Numbered from the stretch's first letter, positions 16,904-26,356 are shown. The stretch is 64,000 nucleotides of DNA from Luxibacter massiliensis (GCF_900604355.1 NZ_UWOE01000001.1:620001-684000); one strand, 5' to 3'. The notes: a model not told the origin generated them from the letters alone. Made by a program: numbers and translations.

Positions 16904-18235
16904 ATGAAGAAGGTTGCACTGCATAACTTAGGCTGTAAAGTAAATGCGTATGAGCTGGAAGCCATGCAGGAAATGCTGGAGAATGCAGGGTACGAGATCG
17001 TTCCGTTTATGGAAGGGGCGGATATCTATATCATTAACACCTGCACTGTGACAAATATAGCGGACCGTAAGTCCAGGCAGATGCTGCACAGAGCCAGGAA
17101 GCTGAATCCACAGGCAGTTGTGGTGGCGGCTGGGTGCTATGTACAGGCGCGCAAGGAGGAGCAGGAGACAGACCCTTGTATAGATATTATCATAGGCAAC
17201 AATAAAAAACAGGAGCTTTTGTCTGTCCTTGAGGATTACCAGGCTAAAAAGCAGGCTGCAATAGGGGCAGAAGGCAGCGCTGTCCCAAAGGGGTGCAGGC
17301 GTGAACTTCTGGATATTGGATGTGAGAAAGAGTATGAGGGACTGAAACTATCCAGGACAGGAAGCCATACGAGAGTTTATATTAAGGTGCAGGATGGATG
17401 CAACCAATTCTGCTCGTACTGCATTATACCATTTGCACGGGGCAGGGTCAGGAGCCGGGGCAAGGCGGATGTGGTAGACGAGGTGAGGGCATTGGCCCAA
17501 AATGGTTATCAGGAAGTTGTGTTGACAGGCATCCATCTGAGCTCATATGGGATTGACTTTGAACAGAAAGAAGATCTCCTCTCCCTGATCCAGGCCGTCC
17601 ATCAGGTGGAAGGCATCAAAAGAATCAGGCTGGGTTCCCTGGAACCCAGAATCATGACAGAAGAGTTTGTCAGGACAGCCGCCACCCTGGATAAACTTTG
17701 CCCTCATTTTCATCTGTCTCTCCAGAGCGGGTGTGATGCGACGCTTCATAGGATGAACCGCAGATATACCAGCGATGATTATTATGAGAAATGCCAGCTC
17801 CTGAGAAAATATTTTGCCAACCCTGCATTGACAACGGATGTAATCGTAGGGTTCCCCGGGGAGACTGAGGAGGAGTTCCAGAAATCAAGGGCATTTATAG
17901 AGAAGGTGGGATTCTATGAGACTCATGTGTTTAAGTATTCCAAACGTCAGGGGACAAAGGCCGCCCAGATGGAACGGCAGGTGCCGGAGTCGGTGAAGGC
18001 TGCCAGAAGCGAGGTTCTCCTTGAACTGAATAAGAGGCAGAGAAGCCGGTATGAAGCAGGTTTTATTGGGAAAGAGGTGGAGGTACTCATTGAGGAGGAG
18101 GCAACGCTTTGCGGAAAGAAGGTGCAGGTGGGACATACAAAGGAATATATGAAAATTGCACTAGAAGGAACTGAAAATCTCCAAAATAGTATCGTAAAAG
18201 TTCAAATTGAAAGTGATTTACAAATTATTCATTGA
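16904..18235 (+). CDS. mtaB: tRNA (t6A37)-C2 methylthiotransferase MtaB
   Basis: A 443-residue radical-SAM enzyme adding a methylthio group to t6A at position 37 of ANN-decoding tRNAs, giving ms2t6A. The N-terminal UPF0004 domain holds cluster cysteines in LGCKVNAYE, NTCTVTN and AGCYVQ. The radical-SAM triad is CNQFCSYC at residues 166, 170 and 173. A C-terminal TRAM-like domain closes the protein. LGCKVN and the overall pattern fit the MtaB (YqeV) subgroup rather than MiaB or RimO. Confidence 0.94.
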   Translation: MKKVALHNLGCKVNAYELEAMQEMLENAGYEIVPFMEGADIYIINTCTVTNIADRKSRQMLHRARKLNPQAVVVAAGCYVQARKEEQETDPCIDIIIGNNKKQELLSVLEDYQAKKQAAIGAEGSAVPKGCRRELLDIGCEKEYEGLKLSRTGSHTRVYIKVQDGCNQFCSYCIIPFARGRVRSRGKADVVDEVRALAQNGYQEVVLTGIHLSSYGIDFEQKEDLLSLIQAVHQVEGIKRIRLGSLEPRIMTEEFVRTAATLDKLCPHFHLSLQSGCDATLHRMNRRYTSDDYYEKCQLLRKYFANPALTTDVIVGFPGETEEEFQKSRAFIEKVGFYETHVFKYSKRQGTKAAQMERQVPESVKAARSEVLLELNKRQRSRYEAGFIGKEVEVLIEEEATLCGKKVQVGHTKEYMKIALEGTENLQNSIVKVQIESDLQIIH

Positions 18236-18272
18236 ATTTTGGCAAGGTTTATATTAAAATTGTAAATAGGAT

Positions 18273-18298
18273 ATTTGGCTTTTCTGCCAGATTTTTTA
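18273..18298 (+). terminator. Terminator after mtaB
   Basis: ATTTGGC and GCCAGAT form a short stem around TTTTCT, followed by TTTTT. It separates mtaB from the ireB-ruvX group. Confidence 0.7.
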
Positions 18299-18350
18299 TT
18301 GTAGATGGGGACAACACTTTTTAACATGAGACACAAACGGAGGATAAGAA

Positions 18351-18614
18351 ATGAGCGATTTAAGCAACACTCAGTTCTTTCAGGTAGAGCCGGGGCCACA
18401 GATTTCTGCGAAGGATATTCTGGAAATTGTGTTTAAGGCATTGAAAGAAAAGGGGTATAATCCGGTGAATCAGATTGTCGGCTATATTATGTCCGGCGAC
18501 CCGACTTATATTACAAGTTATAACGGGGCCAGGAGCCTTGTGATGAAGGTTGAGAGGGATGAACTGGTGGAGGAACTTTTGAAGGCGTATATCCAGCATA
18601 ATTCGTGGGAATAA
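18351..18614 (+). CDS. ireB: IreB/UPF0297 family regulatory protein
   Basis: An 87-residue cytosolic protein of the UPF0297 (YrzL/IreB) family; the conserved stretches [25 protein letters not shown] and the C-terminal [12 protein letters not shown] are intact. In Enterococcus, IreB is a substrate of the Ser/Thr kinase IreK and affects cephalosporin resistance; the role here is inferred only from family. GGAGG precedes the ATG. It is followed within six bases by ruvX and then a DUF1292 gene, the standard Firmicute order. Confidence 0.93.
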   Translation: MSDLSNTQFFQVEPGPQISAKDILEIVFKALKEKGYNPVNQIVGYIMSGDPTYITSYNGARSLVMKVERDELVEELLKAYIQHNSWE

Positions 18615-18619
18615 TAAAT

Positions 18620-19084
18620 ATGCGGATTATGGGACTGGATTATGGGACAAAGACTGTGGGGGTTGCCGTCAGCGACGCGCTGGGGCTTACGGCCCAGGCA
18701 GTGGAGACGATCCAGAGAAAAGAGGAGAACAAGCTCCGCCGGACTCTGGCCCGTATTGAGGAATTGATTTCACAGTATGAGGTGGGAAAGATTGTGCTTG
18801 GATTTCCCAAGCATATGAATAACGACATTGGGGAACGTGCAGAGAGAACTCTCGAGTTTAAAGAAAAGCTGATACAAAGGACAGGGCTGGAAGTAATTAT
18901 GTGGGATGAACGCCTGACCACTGTTGAGGCAGAGCGGACCTTAATTGAAAGCAACGTAAGGCGGGAAAACAGGAAGCAGTATATTGACAAAATTGCTGCA
19001 GTATTTATACTGCAGGGATATTTGGATTCAGTGTACAATAGTAAGAAAAGGGATGAGAAGCAGGGAGATTTGTTACTGGGATAA
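18620..19084 (+). CDS. ruvX: Putative pre-16S rRNA nuclease / Holliday junction resolvase-like YqgF
   Basis: A 154-residue RNase H-fold protein of the YqgF/RuvX family, implicated in 16S rRNA 5'-end maturation. Seen: [19 protein letters not shown] with the first catalytic Asp, a central [11 protein letters not shown], and [15 protein letters not shown] 18620 gives the family-typical start; an in-frame GTG at 18605 lies inside ireB. Length is normal. Confidence 0.93.
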   Translation: MRIMGLDYGTKTVGVAVSDALGLTAQAVETIQRKEENKLRRTLARIEELISQYEVGKIVLGFPKHMNNDIGERAERTLEFKEKLIQRTGLEVIMWDERLTTVEAERTLIESNVRRENRKQYIDKIAAVFILQGYLDSVYNSKKRDEKQGDLLLG

Positions 19085-19148
19085 TTACGGATGCCATATT
19101 CCGGCTGGTATAGGGAAGATGGCTGGCTGCAGTAAGGGGATAGTTTAA

Positions 19149-19409
19149 ATGGAGAAGATTGAGTTTACTTTTGAAGATACCGGTGAGACAGTAGATTTTT
19201 TTGTGCTGGAGCAGACAAAGATTAATGGCGCTGTATACATACTGGTGACAGACTCAGAAGAAGATGACGCAGAATGCCTTATTTTGAAGGACATATGCCC
19301 GGATGACGATACAGAGAGCATATATGAAGCCGTAGAGGATGATACAGAGCTTCTGGCAGTATCTAAAGTATTTGAAGAGCTGCTGGAGGATATTGATATT
19401 GAAATGTAA
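19149..19409 (+). CDS. DUF1292 family protein (YrzB-like)
   Basis: An 86-residue very acidic protein beginning MEKIEFTFEDTGETVDFFVLEQTKINGAVYILV, the DUF1292 pattern. Function is unknown. Its place directly after ireB and ruvX is conserved in many Firmicutes, which supports the call and suggests a link to ribosome or cell-envelope control without specifying it. Preceded by AAGGGGAT. Confidence 0.88.
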   Translation: MEKIEFTFEDTGETVDFFVLEQTKINGAVYILVTDSEEDDAECLILKDICPDDDTESIYEAVEDDTELLAVSKVFEELLEDIDIEM

Positions 19410-19586
19410 GTCCCATACCCCGCTGTAATGCAAAGGGGCGTTAAATTTGCAGTTAAGTAGGTGCAGGCATCTGGTTTTTGCAGCAGCAAATCTAAATGCA
19501 GGCATGTCTGCTTGGCTCATTGTTTCGCAGGAAAAACAAGAATGTTTAAAATAAATTGTTCGCTGTAAATGAATTGGAGTATGGCA

Positions 19587-20048
19587 ATGAGACAGGAAAA
19601 AGTGCAGGAACTGCTGAAGGTTAAGTTAAGAGAAAAGGGATTAAAAGTAACACAGCAGAGGCTGCTTGTGCTGCAGACGTTGGCAGGGCACAGCGGCAGA
19701 CATATGACAGCAGAAGATATATATGAGCTGATCAGGGCGGATTACCCTGAAATTGGTTTGGCCACTGTCTACCGCACTTTGCCGCTTCTCCTTGAAATGC
19801 AGTTGGTGGACCGCATTAACTTGGATGATGGATGTGTCAGATATGAGATCGGACATTTATTTGAAGGTGATACAAAGCACAACCATCATCATTTGATATG
19901 CAGGACATGCGGAAGTGTCTTTCCTTTTGAGGATGACCTTCTGGATGAGCTGGAGAAGCATATTGAGGAGGATGCAGGTTTTCATGTGCTGGACCATGAG
20001 CTGAAATTTTACGGACAATGCAAGGAATGTCTGCGTAAAGGCGAATAA
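19587..20048 (+). CDS. Fur-family metalloregulator
   Basis: A 153-residue winged-helix repressor. DNA-binding part: GLKVTQQRLLVLQTL and HMTAEDIYELI with recognition helix IGLATVYRTLPLL. The dimerisation half contains HNHHHLICRTCG. Structural zinc cysteines are at about 105, 108, 145 and 148 (CRTC, CKEC). Motifs do not separate Fur from PerR or Zur. I start at ATG 19587, seven bases after GGAG, rather than ATG 19569, which has no ribosome site. Confidence 0.88.
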   Translation: MRQEKVQELLKVKLREKGLKVTQQRLLVLQTLAGHSGRHMTAEDIYELIRADYPEIGLATVYRTLPLLLEMQLVDRINLDDGCVRYEIGHLFEGDTKHNHHHLICRTCGSVFPFEDDLLDELEKHIEEDAGFHVLDHELKFYGQCKECLRKGE

Positions 20049-20141
20049 TCTGTCCCAGTATGTTGCGATCATGTAAGCATAAGCTTGCTGTTTTTTTCAT
20101 GCCCGAAAAACAGGTACATAAAACATGGAGGTGTAAAATTA

Positions 20142-21812
20142 TTGAAAAAAGAGAATAGTGGAAAATTAAAAATTATCCCTCTTGGAGGTTTAGAGCAGAT
20201 TGGCATGAATATTACGGCCTTTGAATTTGAGGACAGTATTATCGTAGTAGACTGCGGATTAGCCTTCCCGGAGGATGATATGCTTGGCATTGATTTAGTC
20301 ATACCAGATGTCACATATTTAAAGGATAATATCCAAAAAGTTAAGGGATTTGTGATTACACATGGCCACGAAGACCATATAGGGGCGCTGCCCTATGTGC
20401 TCAAGGAGCTTAACCTTCCCATATATACGACTAAACTGACTATGGGGATTATTGAGAACAAGCTCAAGGAGCATAACCTTTTGCGCAGCACAAAGAGGAA
20501 AGTAGTGCGCCATGGGCAATCGATTAACCTTGGTAAATTCAGAATTGAATTTATTAAGACAAACCACAGTATTCAGGACGCATCGGCACTGGCAATTTAT
20601 TCCCCGGCAGGGATTGTGGTGCACACAGGAGACTTTAAGGTAGACTATACGCCGGTATTTGGAGATGCTATTGACCTGCAGCGGTTTGCAGAGATTGGAA
20701 AAAAAGGTGTGCTTGCCCTGATGTCGGACAGCACGAATGCAGAGCGCAGAGGTTTTACGCAGTCAGAGAGAACAGTGGGGATTACCTTTGACCATATATT
20801 TGCAGAGCATCAGAATACCAGGATTATCATTGCCACATTTGCGTCTAATGTGGACCGTGTACAGCAGGTGATTAACTCTGCATATAAATACGGGCGTAAA
20901 GTGGTTGTGGAAGGCCGGAGTATGGTGAACATCATATCTACGGCGTCAGAGCTGGGATATCTGGATGTGCCCGAGAATACATTAATCGAGATCGACCAGA
21001 TGAAAAATTATCCCCCTGAGAAGATGGTTTTAATTACAACCGGAAGCCAGGGAGAGTCTATGGCGGCGCTGTCCAGGATGGCGGCAGATGTACACCGCAA
21101 GGTGACTATACAGCCTAACGATACAATTATTTTTAGCTCTAATCCGATTCCGGGGAATGAAAAATCGGTATCCCGTGTTATCAATGAATTGTCTGCCAAG
21201 GGGGCCAATGTTATTTTCCAGGATGCCCACGTATCAGGCCATGCCTGCCAGGAAGAACTGAAGCTGATTTACTCCCTGGTAAAACCGAAATATGCTATCC
21301 CAGTCCACGGTGAATACCGCCATCTGAAGGCCAATGCAGGCATCGCCCAGTCATTGGGGATACCCAAGGAGAATATCTTTATTATTCAGTCAGGGGATGT
21401 AATTGAAATCAGTGAACAGGAGGCCAAGATCGTAGACAAAGTCCACACAGGGGCAATTCTTGTTGATGGGTTGGGAGTCGGAGATGTGGGCAATATTGTC
21501 CTCAGGGACAGGCAGCATCTGGCAGAGGATGGAATACTGATTGTAGTACTGACATTGGAAAAAGGGACGAACCGCCTGCTGGCGGGGCCTGATATCGTAT
21601 CCAGGGGATTTGTCTATGTGCGGGAATCTGAAGGTTTGATGGAAGAGGCACGGAAAGTGGTGTCTGACGCATTGGAGAAATGTCTCTCTAACAGATATGC
21701 AGACTGGAATAAAATTAAGCTGGTGATCCGGGATACAATGAACGACTATATCTGGAAGAAAACAAAGAGACGGCCCATGGTTATTCCGATTATCATGGAT
21801 GTGGATGTATAA
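20142..21812 (+). CDS. rnj: Ribonuclease J
   Basis: A 556-residue metallo-beta-lactamase/beta-CASP nuclease with 5'-3' exo- and endonuclease activity on mRNA and rRNA. The motif THGHEDHIGALPYV places metal ligands at His74, His76, Asp78 and His79; SDSTNAERRGFTQSE, the beta-CASP ATFASNVDRVQQ and the late VHGEYRHL are also clear. A TTG at 20142 is the best start: GGAGGTG is eight bases upstream and the protein then begins MKKENSGKLKIIPLGGLEQIG. An ATG at 20085 would require translating through that ribosome site. Confidence 0.93.
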   Translation: MKKENSGKLKIIPLGGLEQIGMNITAFEFEDSIIVVDCGLAFPEDDMLGIDLVIPDVTYLKDNIQKVKGFVITHGHEDHIGALPYVLKELNLPIYTTKLTMGIIENKLKEHNLLRSTKRKVVRHGQSINLGKFRIEFIKTNHSIQDASALAIYSPAGIVVHTGDFKVDYTPVFGDAIDLQRFAEIGKKGVLALMSDSTNAERRGFTQSERTVGITFDHIFAEHQNTRIIIATFASNVDRVQQVINSAYKYGRKVVVEGRSMVNIISTASELGYLDVPENTLIEIDQMKNYPPEKMVLITTGSQGESMAALSRMAADVHRKVTIQPNDTIIFSSNPIPGNEKSVSRVINELSAKGANVIFQDAHVSGHACQEELKLIYSLVKPKYAIPVHGEYRHLKANAGIAQSLGIPKENIFIIQSGDVIEISEQEAKIVDKVHTGAILVDGLGVGDVGNIVLRDRQHLAEDGILIVVLTLEKGTNRLLAGPDIVSRGFVYVRESEGLMEEARKVVSDALEKCLSNRYADWNKIKLVIRDTMNDYIWKKTKRRPMVIPIIMDVDV

Positions 21813-21814
21813 GT

Positions 21815-22540
21815 ATGATAGTAGATGAGCGTATTATTACATTCATCAATTCAATGGAGACAGAGAACAGCCGAATATTGGAGGCAATAGAGAGAGAGGC
21901 TCTTGAGGCCTTTGTGCCGATCATACGAAAAGAAATGCAGAGCTTTCTTAAAGTGCTTTTGACAATACAAAAACCTATGCGCATACTCGAAGTGGGGACT
22001 GCCGTAGGTTTCTCTGCGTTATTGATGAGTGAATATGCACCGGAAGGGTGCACCATAACAACGATTGAGAATTATAATAAAAGGATTCCCATTGCCCGTA
22101 ATAATTTCAGCCGGGCTGGGAAGGAAGGGCAGATTACGCTGATAGAGGGAGATGCCCTGGAAGTGCTGAAAGGCCTTCAGGGAAGTTATGATTTCATTTT
22201 TATGGATGCGGCTAAGGGACAATACATCCATTACCTGCCAGAGGCCATGAGGGTTTTAACCCCCGGAGGAACCTTGGTGTCTGACAATGTACTCCAGGAC
22301 GGAGATATTATAGAATCCCGCTTTGCGGTGGAGCGCAGGAATAGAACAATCCACAGCCGCATGAGAGAATATCTTTATCAGCTGAAGCACACAGAAGGCC
22401 TGGTGACAGCCATCCTGCCGCTGGGGGATGGGGTTGCTGTGAGTACAAGAAGAAAAGGGGATCCGGCAGATGCCGGGCGCCTGGATCTTAATACAGATGT
22501 GGATAAAATAGAGGAGAATAAAAATGAAGAGACATCCTGA
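21815..22540 (+). CDS. trmR: tRNA 5-hydroxyuridine methyltransferase TrmR-like
   Basis: A 241-residue class I SAM methyltransferase of the O-methyltransferase (YrrM) group. Motif I is LEVGTAVGFSALLM (about 57-70); metal-binding acids lie in FIFMDAAKGQY and LVSDNVLQDG. TrmR methylates 5-hydroxyuridine at U34 to 5-methoxyuridine. The assignment is strengthened by the next gene, a U32 protein of the type that makes 5-hydroxyuridine, overlapping it by 17 bases. It starts two bases after the RNase J stop and has no good ribosome site, implying coupling. Confidence 0.86.
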   Translation: MIVDERIITFINSMETENSRILEAIEREALEAFVPIIRKEMQSFLKVLLTIQKPMRILEVGTAVGFSALLMSEYAPEGCTITTIENYNKRIPIARNNFSRAGKEGQITLIEGDALEVLKGLQGSYDFIFMDAAKGQYIHYLPEAMRVLTPGGTLVSDNVLQDGDIIESRFAVERRNRTIHSRMREYLYQLKHTEGLVTAILPLGDGVAVSTRRKGDPADAGRLDLNTDVDKIEENKNEETS

Positions 22541-23768
22541 GCTGTTAATTCCGGCCAGCAGCCTGGAGGTATTAAAAACAGCAGTGATATTTGGCGCCGA
22601 TGCGGTGTATATAGGGGGCGAGGCATTTGGACTGAGGGCAAAGGCAAAAAATTTTTCCAGGGAGGATATGGAAGAAGGGATTGCATTTGCCCATGCACAT
22701 GGGGTTAAAGTATATGTTACGGCTAATATTATAGCCCATAACAGTGACCTGGAAGGGGTAAAGTCCTATTTCCAGGAACTAAGGGTGATTAAGCCGGACG
22801 GATTGATCATAGCAGATCCTGGTGTGTTTGATATAGCAAAGGAAGTATGCCCGGAGATTGAAAGGCATATCAGCACCCAGGCAAATAATACGAATTACGG
22901 AGCCTATAATTTCTGGTACAGGCAGGGGGCCAGCCGGGTCGTTACTGCCAGGGAGCTTTCTATGGAGGAGATCCGAAAGATAAGGGCCCATATTCCTGAG
23001 GATCTGGAAATTGAGACATTTGTCCATGGGGCCATGTGCATTTCCTACTCAGGCAGATGCCTGCTCAGCAATTATTTTACAGGGCGGGATGCAAACCAAG
23101 GCGCTTGTACGCACCCCTGCAGGTGGAAATATGCGGTGGTGGAGGAGACTAGGCCGGGGGAATATATGCCTGTATATGAGAATGAAAGAGGGACATATAT
23201 TTTTAACTCCAAAGATCTTTGTATGATTGGGCATATTCCTGAACTTTTAGAGGCAGGGATCGACAGCCTGAAAATAGAAGGACGTATGAAAACGGCCCTA
23301 TATGTGGCCACGGTGGCCAGGACCTACCGAAAAGCGATTGATGATTATAGGAGGGATCCAAAGCTGTACAAAAGGAACATGCCCTGGTATCTGGACCAGA
23401 TTTCCAACTGCACATACAGGCAGTTTACGACAGGGTTCTTCTTTGGGAAATCCGATGAGACAACGCAGATATATGATAGTAATACTTATGTGAAAGAGTA
23501 TACGTACCTGGGTATTATAGAGGGAGAAAAGGACGGCCTATATAAGATCGAGCAGAAAAATAAATTTTCTGTGGGCGAATGTATTGAAATCATGAAGCCA
23601 AACGGAGACAATATAGCGACAGAAGTACTCAAGATTTTGAACGAGGAGGGTGTATCTCAGGAAAGTGCGCCCCATCCCAAGCAGGTCTTATATGTGGGAT
23701 TCAGTGAGAAACCGGAGAAATATGATATACTGAGAAGACAAGAGATTGATAAAAATTTGGCAATTTGA
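22524..23768 (+). CDS. trhP: Peptidase U32-family tRNA hydroxylation protein (TrhP-like)
   Basis: A 414-residue U32-family protein. It begins HPELLIPASSLEVLKTAV; the U32 signature FVHGAMCISYSGRCLLSNYF lies at about 165-185, followed by DANQGACTHPCRW with further cysteines for an Fe-S centre. Despite the family name, TrhP proteins use prephenate to hydroxylate U34 in tRNA. Position directly behind trmR matches Bacillus yrrM-yrrN-yrrO, though only one U32 gene is present here. GGAG precedes ATG 22524. The related RlhA acts on 23S rRNA and is a less likely alternative in this context. Confidence 0.84.
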   Translation: MKRHPELLIPASSLEVLKTAVIFGADAVYIGGEAFGLRAKAKNFSREDMEEGIAFAHAHGVKVYVTANIIAHNSDLEGVKSYFQELRVIKPDGLIIADPGVFDIAKEVCPEIERHISTQANNTNYGAYNFWYRQGASRVVTARELSMEEIRKIRAHIPEDLEIETFVHGAMCISYSGRCLLSNYFTGRDANQGACTHPCRWKYAVVEETRPGEYMPVYENERGTYIFNSKDLCMIGHIPELLEAGIDSLKIEGRMKTALYVATVARTYRKAIDDYRRDPKLYKRNMPWYLDQISNCTYRQFTTGFFFGKSDETTQIYDSNTYVKEYTYLGIIEGEKDGLYKIEQKNKFSVGECIEIMKPNGDNIATEVLKILNEEGVSQESAPHPKQVLYVGFSEKPEKYDILRRQEIDKNLAI

Positions 23769-23790
23769 CCAAATAAAGATTTAGTAAGGA

Positions 23791-23836
23791 AGAGGAAACA
23801 GCGTAAAATAAAGGATTTTGCTGTTTCCTTTTTTTG
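23791..23836 (+). terminator. Strong terminator after trhP
   Basis: AGGAAACAGC at 23792 and GCTGTTTCCT at 23820-23829 form the stem; seven T residues follow. It ends the rnj-trmR-trhP unit. Confidence 0.9.
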
Positions 23837-23904
23837 TGCTTATTTAAGAAATAAAAGAAAATTTATGAAAAATACATAAAGATAATATAAAAACTTGATA
23901 AATA

Positions 23905-23933
23905 TTGATTAAAAATTATAGAAATGTTATGAT
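23905..23933 (+). promoter_or_regulatory. Promoter of the second AGCS symporter
   Basis: TTGATT (23905-23910) and TATGAT (23928-23933) with 17-base spacing in AT-rich DNA, just after the trhP terminator. Confidence 0.6.
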
Positions 23934-23982
23934 AGATACATCCAATTATTTTATTCAAAACATCAATAAAGGAGGATACAGC

Positions 23983-25344
23983 GTGGATAAATTAAACGAA
24001 ATAGTTTTGACAATTCAGCATTATCTGGCAGATTATATTCTGATCATTGCTTTGCTGGGAGGTGGCGTGTGGTTTACGATCCGGTTGGGATTCATTCAGG
24101 TCCGGGGATTCGGAGAAGGTATGAGAAGAACCTTCGGGGGACTGTTCAGCAAGAAAGGTGAGGCTGGGGCTGACGGCATGTCCTCTTTTCAGGCGCTTGC
24201 AACGGCCATTGCAGCACAGGTAGGCACAGGCAATATAGCAGGTGCGGCTACGGCGATAGCCATTGGCGGACCTGGGGCCATCTTCTGGATGTGGGTTGCA
24301 GCTTTCCTTGGAATGGCAACGATCTACGCAGAGGCATTGATGGCACAAAAATATAAACAGGTCGGAAAAGATGGAGAAGTGACAGGCGGCCCGGTATATT
24401 ATATCCGTGCGGCGTTCCAGGGGACATTCGGAAAAATCCTGGCGGGCATCTTTGCGGTACTGCTTATATTTGCCCTTGGATTTATGGGCAATGCAGTTCA
24501 GTCCAACTCCATAGCTGCATCCTTCTATACAGCTTTTGGTATCCCTCAGGTAGTTACGGGAATCGCGGTCGCAGTCATCGCCTTATTTGTATTTATGGGC
24601 GGCATGAAGAGAATTGCAAAGGTTACAGAGTTGATTGTACCGGTTATGGCCGCATTTTATATCATTGGCTCATTGATTGTTATCTTTTATAATTATAAAA
24701 ATATCCCTTATGCATTCTATTCAATTGTTGTCGGTGCATTTAATCCATCTGCAATTACCGGCGGTGCGGTAGGCGCCACAGTGAAATTAGCGCTCACAAA
24801 GGGGGTTGCGAGGGGACTCTTTTCTAATGAAGCAGGTATGGGATCCACACCCCATGCCCATGCAGTTGCCAAGGTAAAGCATCCGGTTGAGCAGGGATTT
24901 GTGGCAATGACAGGCGTGTTTATCGACACATTTGTGGTTCTTAATCTGACTGCCCTGGTTATTATTACAACAAAATCTATCCCAACAGGACTTACAGGTG
25001 CAGAGCTGAGCCAATATGCCTTTTCAACTTTATACGGAAAAGGAGGAGACATTTTTATAGCTATTTGTATGTTCTTCTTTGCTTTTTCAACAATTATAGG
25101 CTGGTACTTCTTTGGGCAGGCAAATATTAAATATTTATTTGGCCCTAAGGCAGTAAAAATTTATTCTGTGCTGGTTGCAGTTTGTGTGGTCCTTGGATCA
25201 CTTGCACAAGTTGACCTTGTATGGAATATGGCGGACTGCTTCAACTCCATGATGGTAATTCCGAATATTATCGGCCTGTTCTTCTTAAGCAAGACAATCA
25301 AGCAGGTACATACGGATTATTTTAAGAATGTTAAGAAAAAATAA
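23983..25344 (+). CDS. Alanine/glycine:cation symporter (AGCS family), second paralogue
   Basis: A 453-residue sodium- or proton-coupled amino acid carrier. Motifs: AAQVGTGNIAGAATAIAIGGPGAIFWMW, GGMKRIAKVTELIVP, TKGVARGLFSNEAGMGSTPHAHA and CFNSMMVIPNI. GTG 23983 is preceded by AAAGGAGG at eight bases; the frame is open to 23905, but that stretch overlaps the promoter. It has its own promoter and a preceding terminator, so it is monocistronic. It differs clearly from the copy at 8329; substrates could be alanine, glycine, serine or glutamine. Confidence 0.9.
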   Translation: MDKLNEIVLTIQHYLADYILIIALLGGGVWFTIRLGFIQVRGFGEGMRRTFGGLFSKKGEAGADGMSSFQALATAIAAQVGTGNIAGAATAIAIGGPGAIFWMWVAAFLGMATIYAEALMAQKYKQVGKDGEVTGGPVYYIRAAFQGTFGKILAGIFAVLLIFALGFMGNAVQSNSIAASFYTAFGIPQVVTGIAVAVIALFVFMGGMKRIAKVTELIVPVMAAFYIIGSLIVIFYNYKNIPYAFYSIVVGAFNPSAITGGAVGATVKLALTKGVARGLFSNEAGMGSTPHAHAVAKVKHPVEQGFVAMTGVFIDTFVVLNLTALVIITTKSIPTGLTGAELSQYAFSTLYGKGGDIFIAICMFFFAFSTIIGWYFFGQANIKYLFGPKAVKIYSVLVAVCVVLGSLAQVDLVWNMADCFNSMMVIPNIIGLFFLSKTIKQVHTDYFKNVKKK

Positions 25345-25376
25345 GAAGTCCGTGGAGGCTGAAAAGATTTGAAGAA

Positions 25377-25426
25377 TCCCTTCCAGATATCATGTCCTAT
25401 GGGAGAAGCTGTGGTATCTGGAGGGA
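25377..25426. other. Hairpin downstream of the AGCS gene
   Basis: TCCCTTCCAGATA (25377-25389) pairs with TATCTGGAGGGA (25415-25426), leaving one bulged T and a 25-base loop. No U-tract follows. It may protect the 3' end of the symporter mRNA. Confidence 0.5.
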
Positions 25427-25553
25427 CTTATACCCTTAGTTTACAAGAGGACATTATGTTACGGCATGTTGAATTAAAATTCGGTTCCTGCCGGCGGCAT
25501 AAGAAATATGTTTTCTCGTAAGCTGAGGGTATATTTTTAGGTTTATAGGGAGA

Positions 25554-26171
25554 TCAGAAGAACTCTCTAAGTTTTTCTACGGCGCTTTTCTCAATCCGTG
25601 ACACATAGGAGCGAGAGATTCCGAGTTGTCTGGCAATCTCCCGCTGCGTATATTCTTCCCCATTATATAGGCCATATCTCATTTTAAGTACCAACTTTTC
25701 ACGTTGGGAAAGTTCTGTCTCTACTTTTTCATAAAGTTTTTGGATATTTTCTTTGAGATGAATTTTTTCGGGGACATCTGCCTCATCAGTCTCTATGATA
25801 TCATAGAGTTTGATTTCATTCCCTTCTCTGTCCGTACCTATAGGTTCATATAGGGAAATTTCTTTGTTTGTTTTCTTCTTGGCCCGAAGGTACATTAAAA
25901 TTTCGTTCTCCACACATTTGGAAGCATAGGCTGCAAGACGGTTGCCTTTGTCCGGGTTAAAGGTCACAACTGCTTTTATTAGGCCGATAGTTCCAATAGA
26001 GATCAAATCTTCAGGATCTTCATCCAGATATTGATATTTTTTAATAACATGTGCAACGAGCCGCAGATTTCGTTCGATCAGAACATGTTTTGCCTCAAGG
26101 TCGCCCTCTGTATATTTTTGCATGTAGTATTTTTCTTCTGCTGGGGTGAGGGGATTTGGAAATGATTTCAA
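25554..26171 (-). CDS. sigK: Sporulation sigma factor SigK
   Basis: A 205-residue sigma-70 family protein with region 2 (NLRLVAHVIKKYQYLDEDPEDLISIGTIGLIKAV) and region 4 (YTQREIARQLGISRSYVSRIEKSAV) but no region 1. The start KSFPNPLTPAEE places it in the sigma-K group, active in the mother cell late in sporulation. On the minus strand AAGAGGTG lies six bases before a TTG at 26171; a GTG at 26180 would add three residues. Either way there is no long inhibitory pro-sequence like that of Bacillus pro-sigma-K, and the gene is not split by a skin element. Confidence 0.88.
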   Translation of the reverse strand: MKSFPNPLTPAEEKYYMQKYTEGDLEAKHVLIERNLRLVAHVIKKYQYLDEDPEDLISIGTIGLIKAVVTFNPDKGNRLAAYASKCVENEILMYLRAKKKTNKEISLYEPIGTDREGNEIKLYDIIETDEADVPEKIHLKENIQKLYEKVETELSQREKLVLKMRYGLYNGEEYTQREIARQLGISRSYVSRIEKSAVEKLREFF

Positions 26172-26327
26172 GAACAGCACCTCTTAGCACATTTGATATA
26201 GTCTATGTGAGGATTGTTAAAATTGTGCTTTTCCACATGAAAGAAGGACAAAGGAGCAGGGCAGAATTATAGGATGGTACTTTATTATTTTTTCATAATT
26301 TTTATAACCGTTTTATGTGAAAGCTAA

Positions 26328-26356
26328 TTGACATACCTGAAACGGTAGGATATGAT
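26328..26356 (+). promoter_or_regulatory. Sigma-A promoter of comM-dprA
   Basis: A near-consensus TTGACA (26328-26333) and TATGAT (26351-26356) with 17-base spacing. A direct repeat of TCGGCCA lies just downstream near 26397 and 26407. It would transcribe comM and the genes behind it. Confidence 0.7.
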
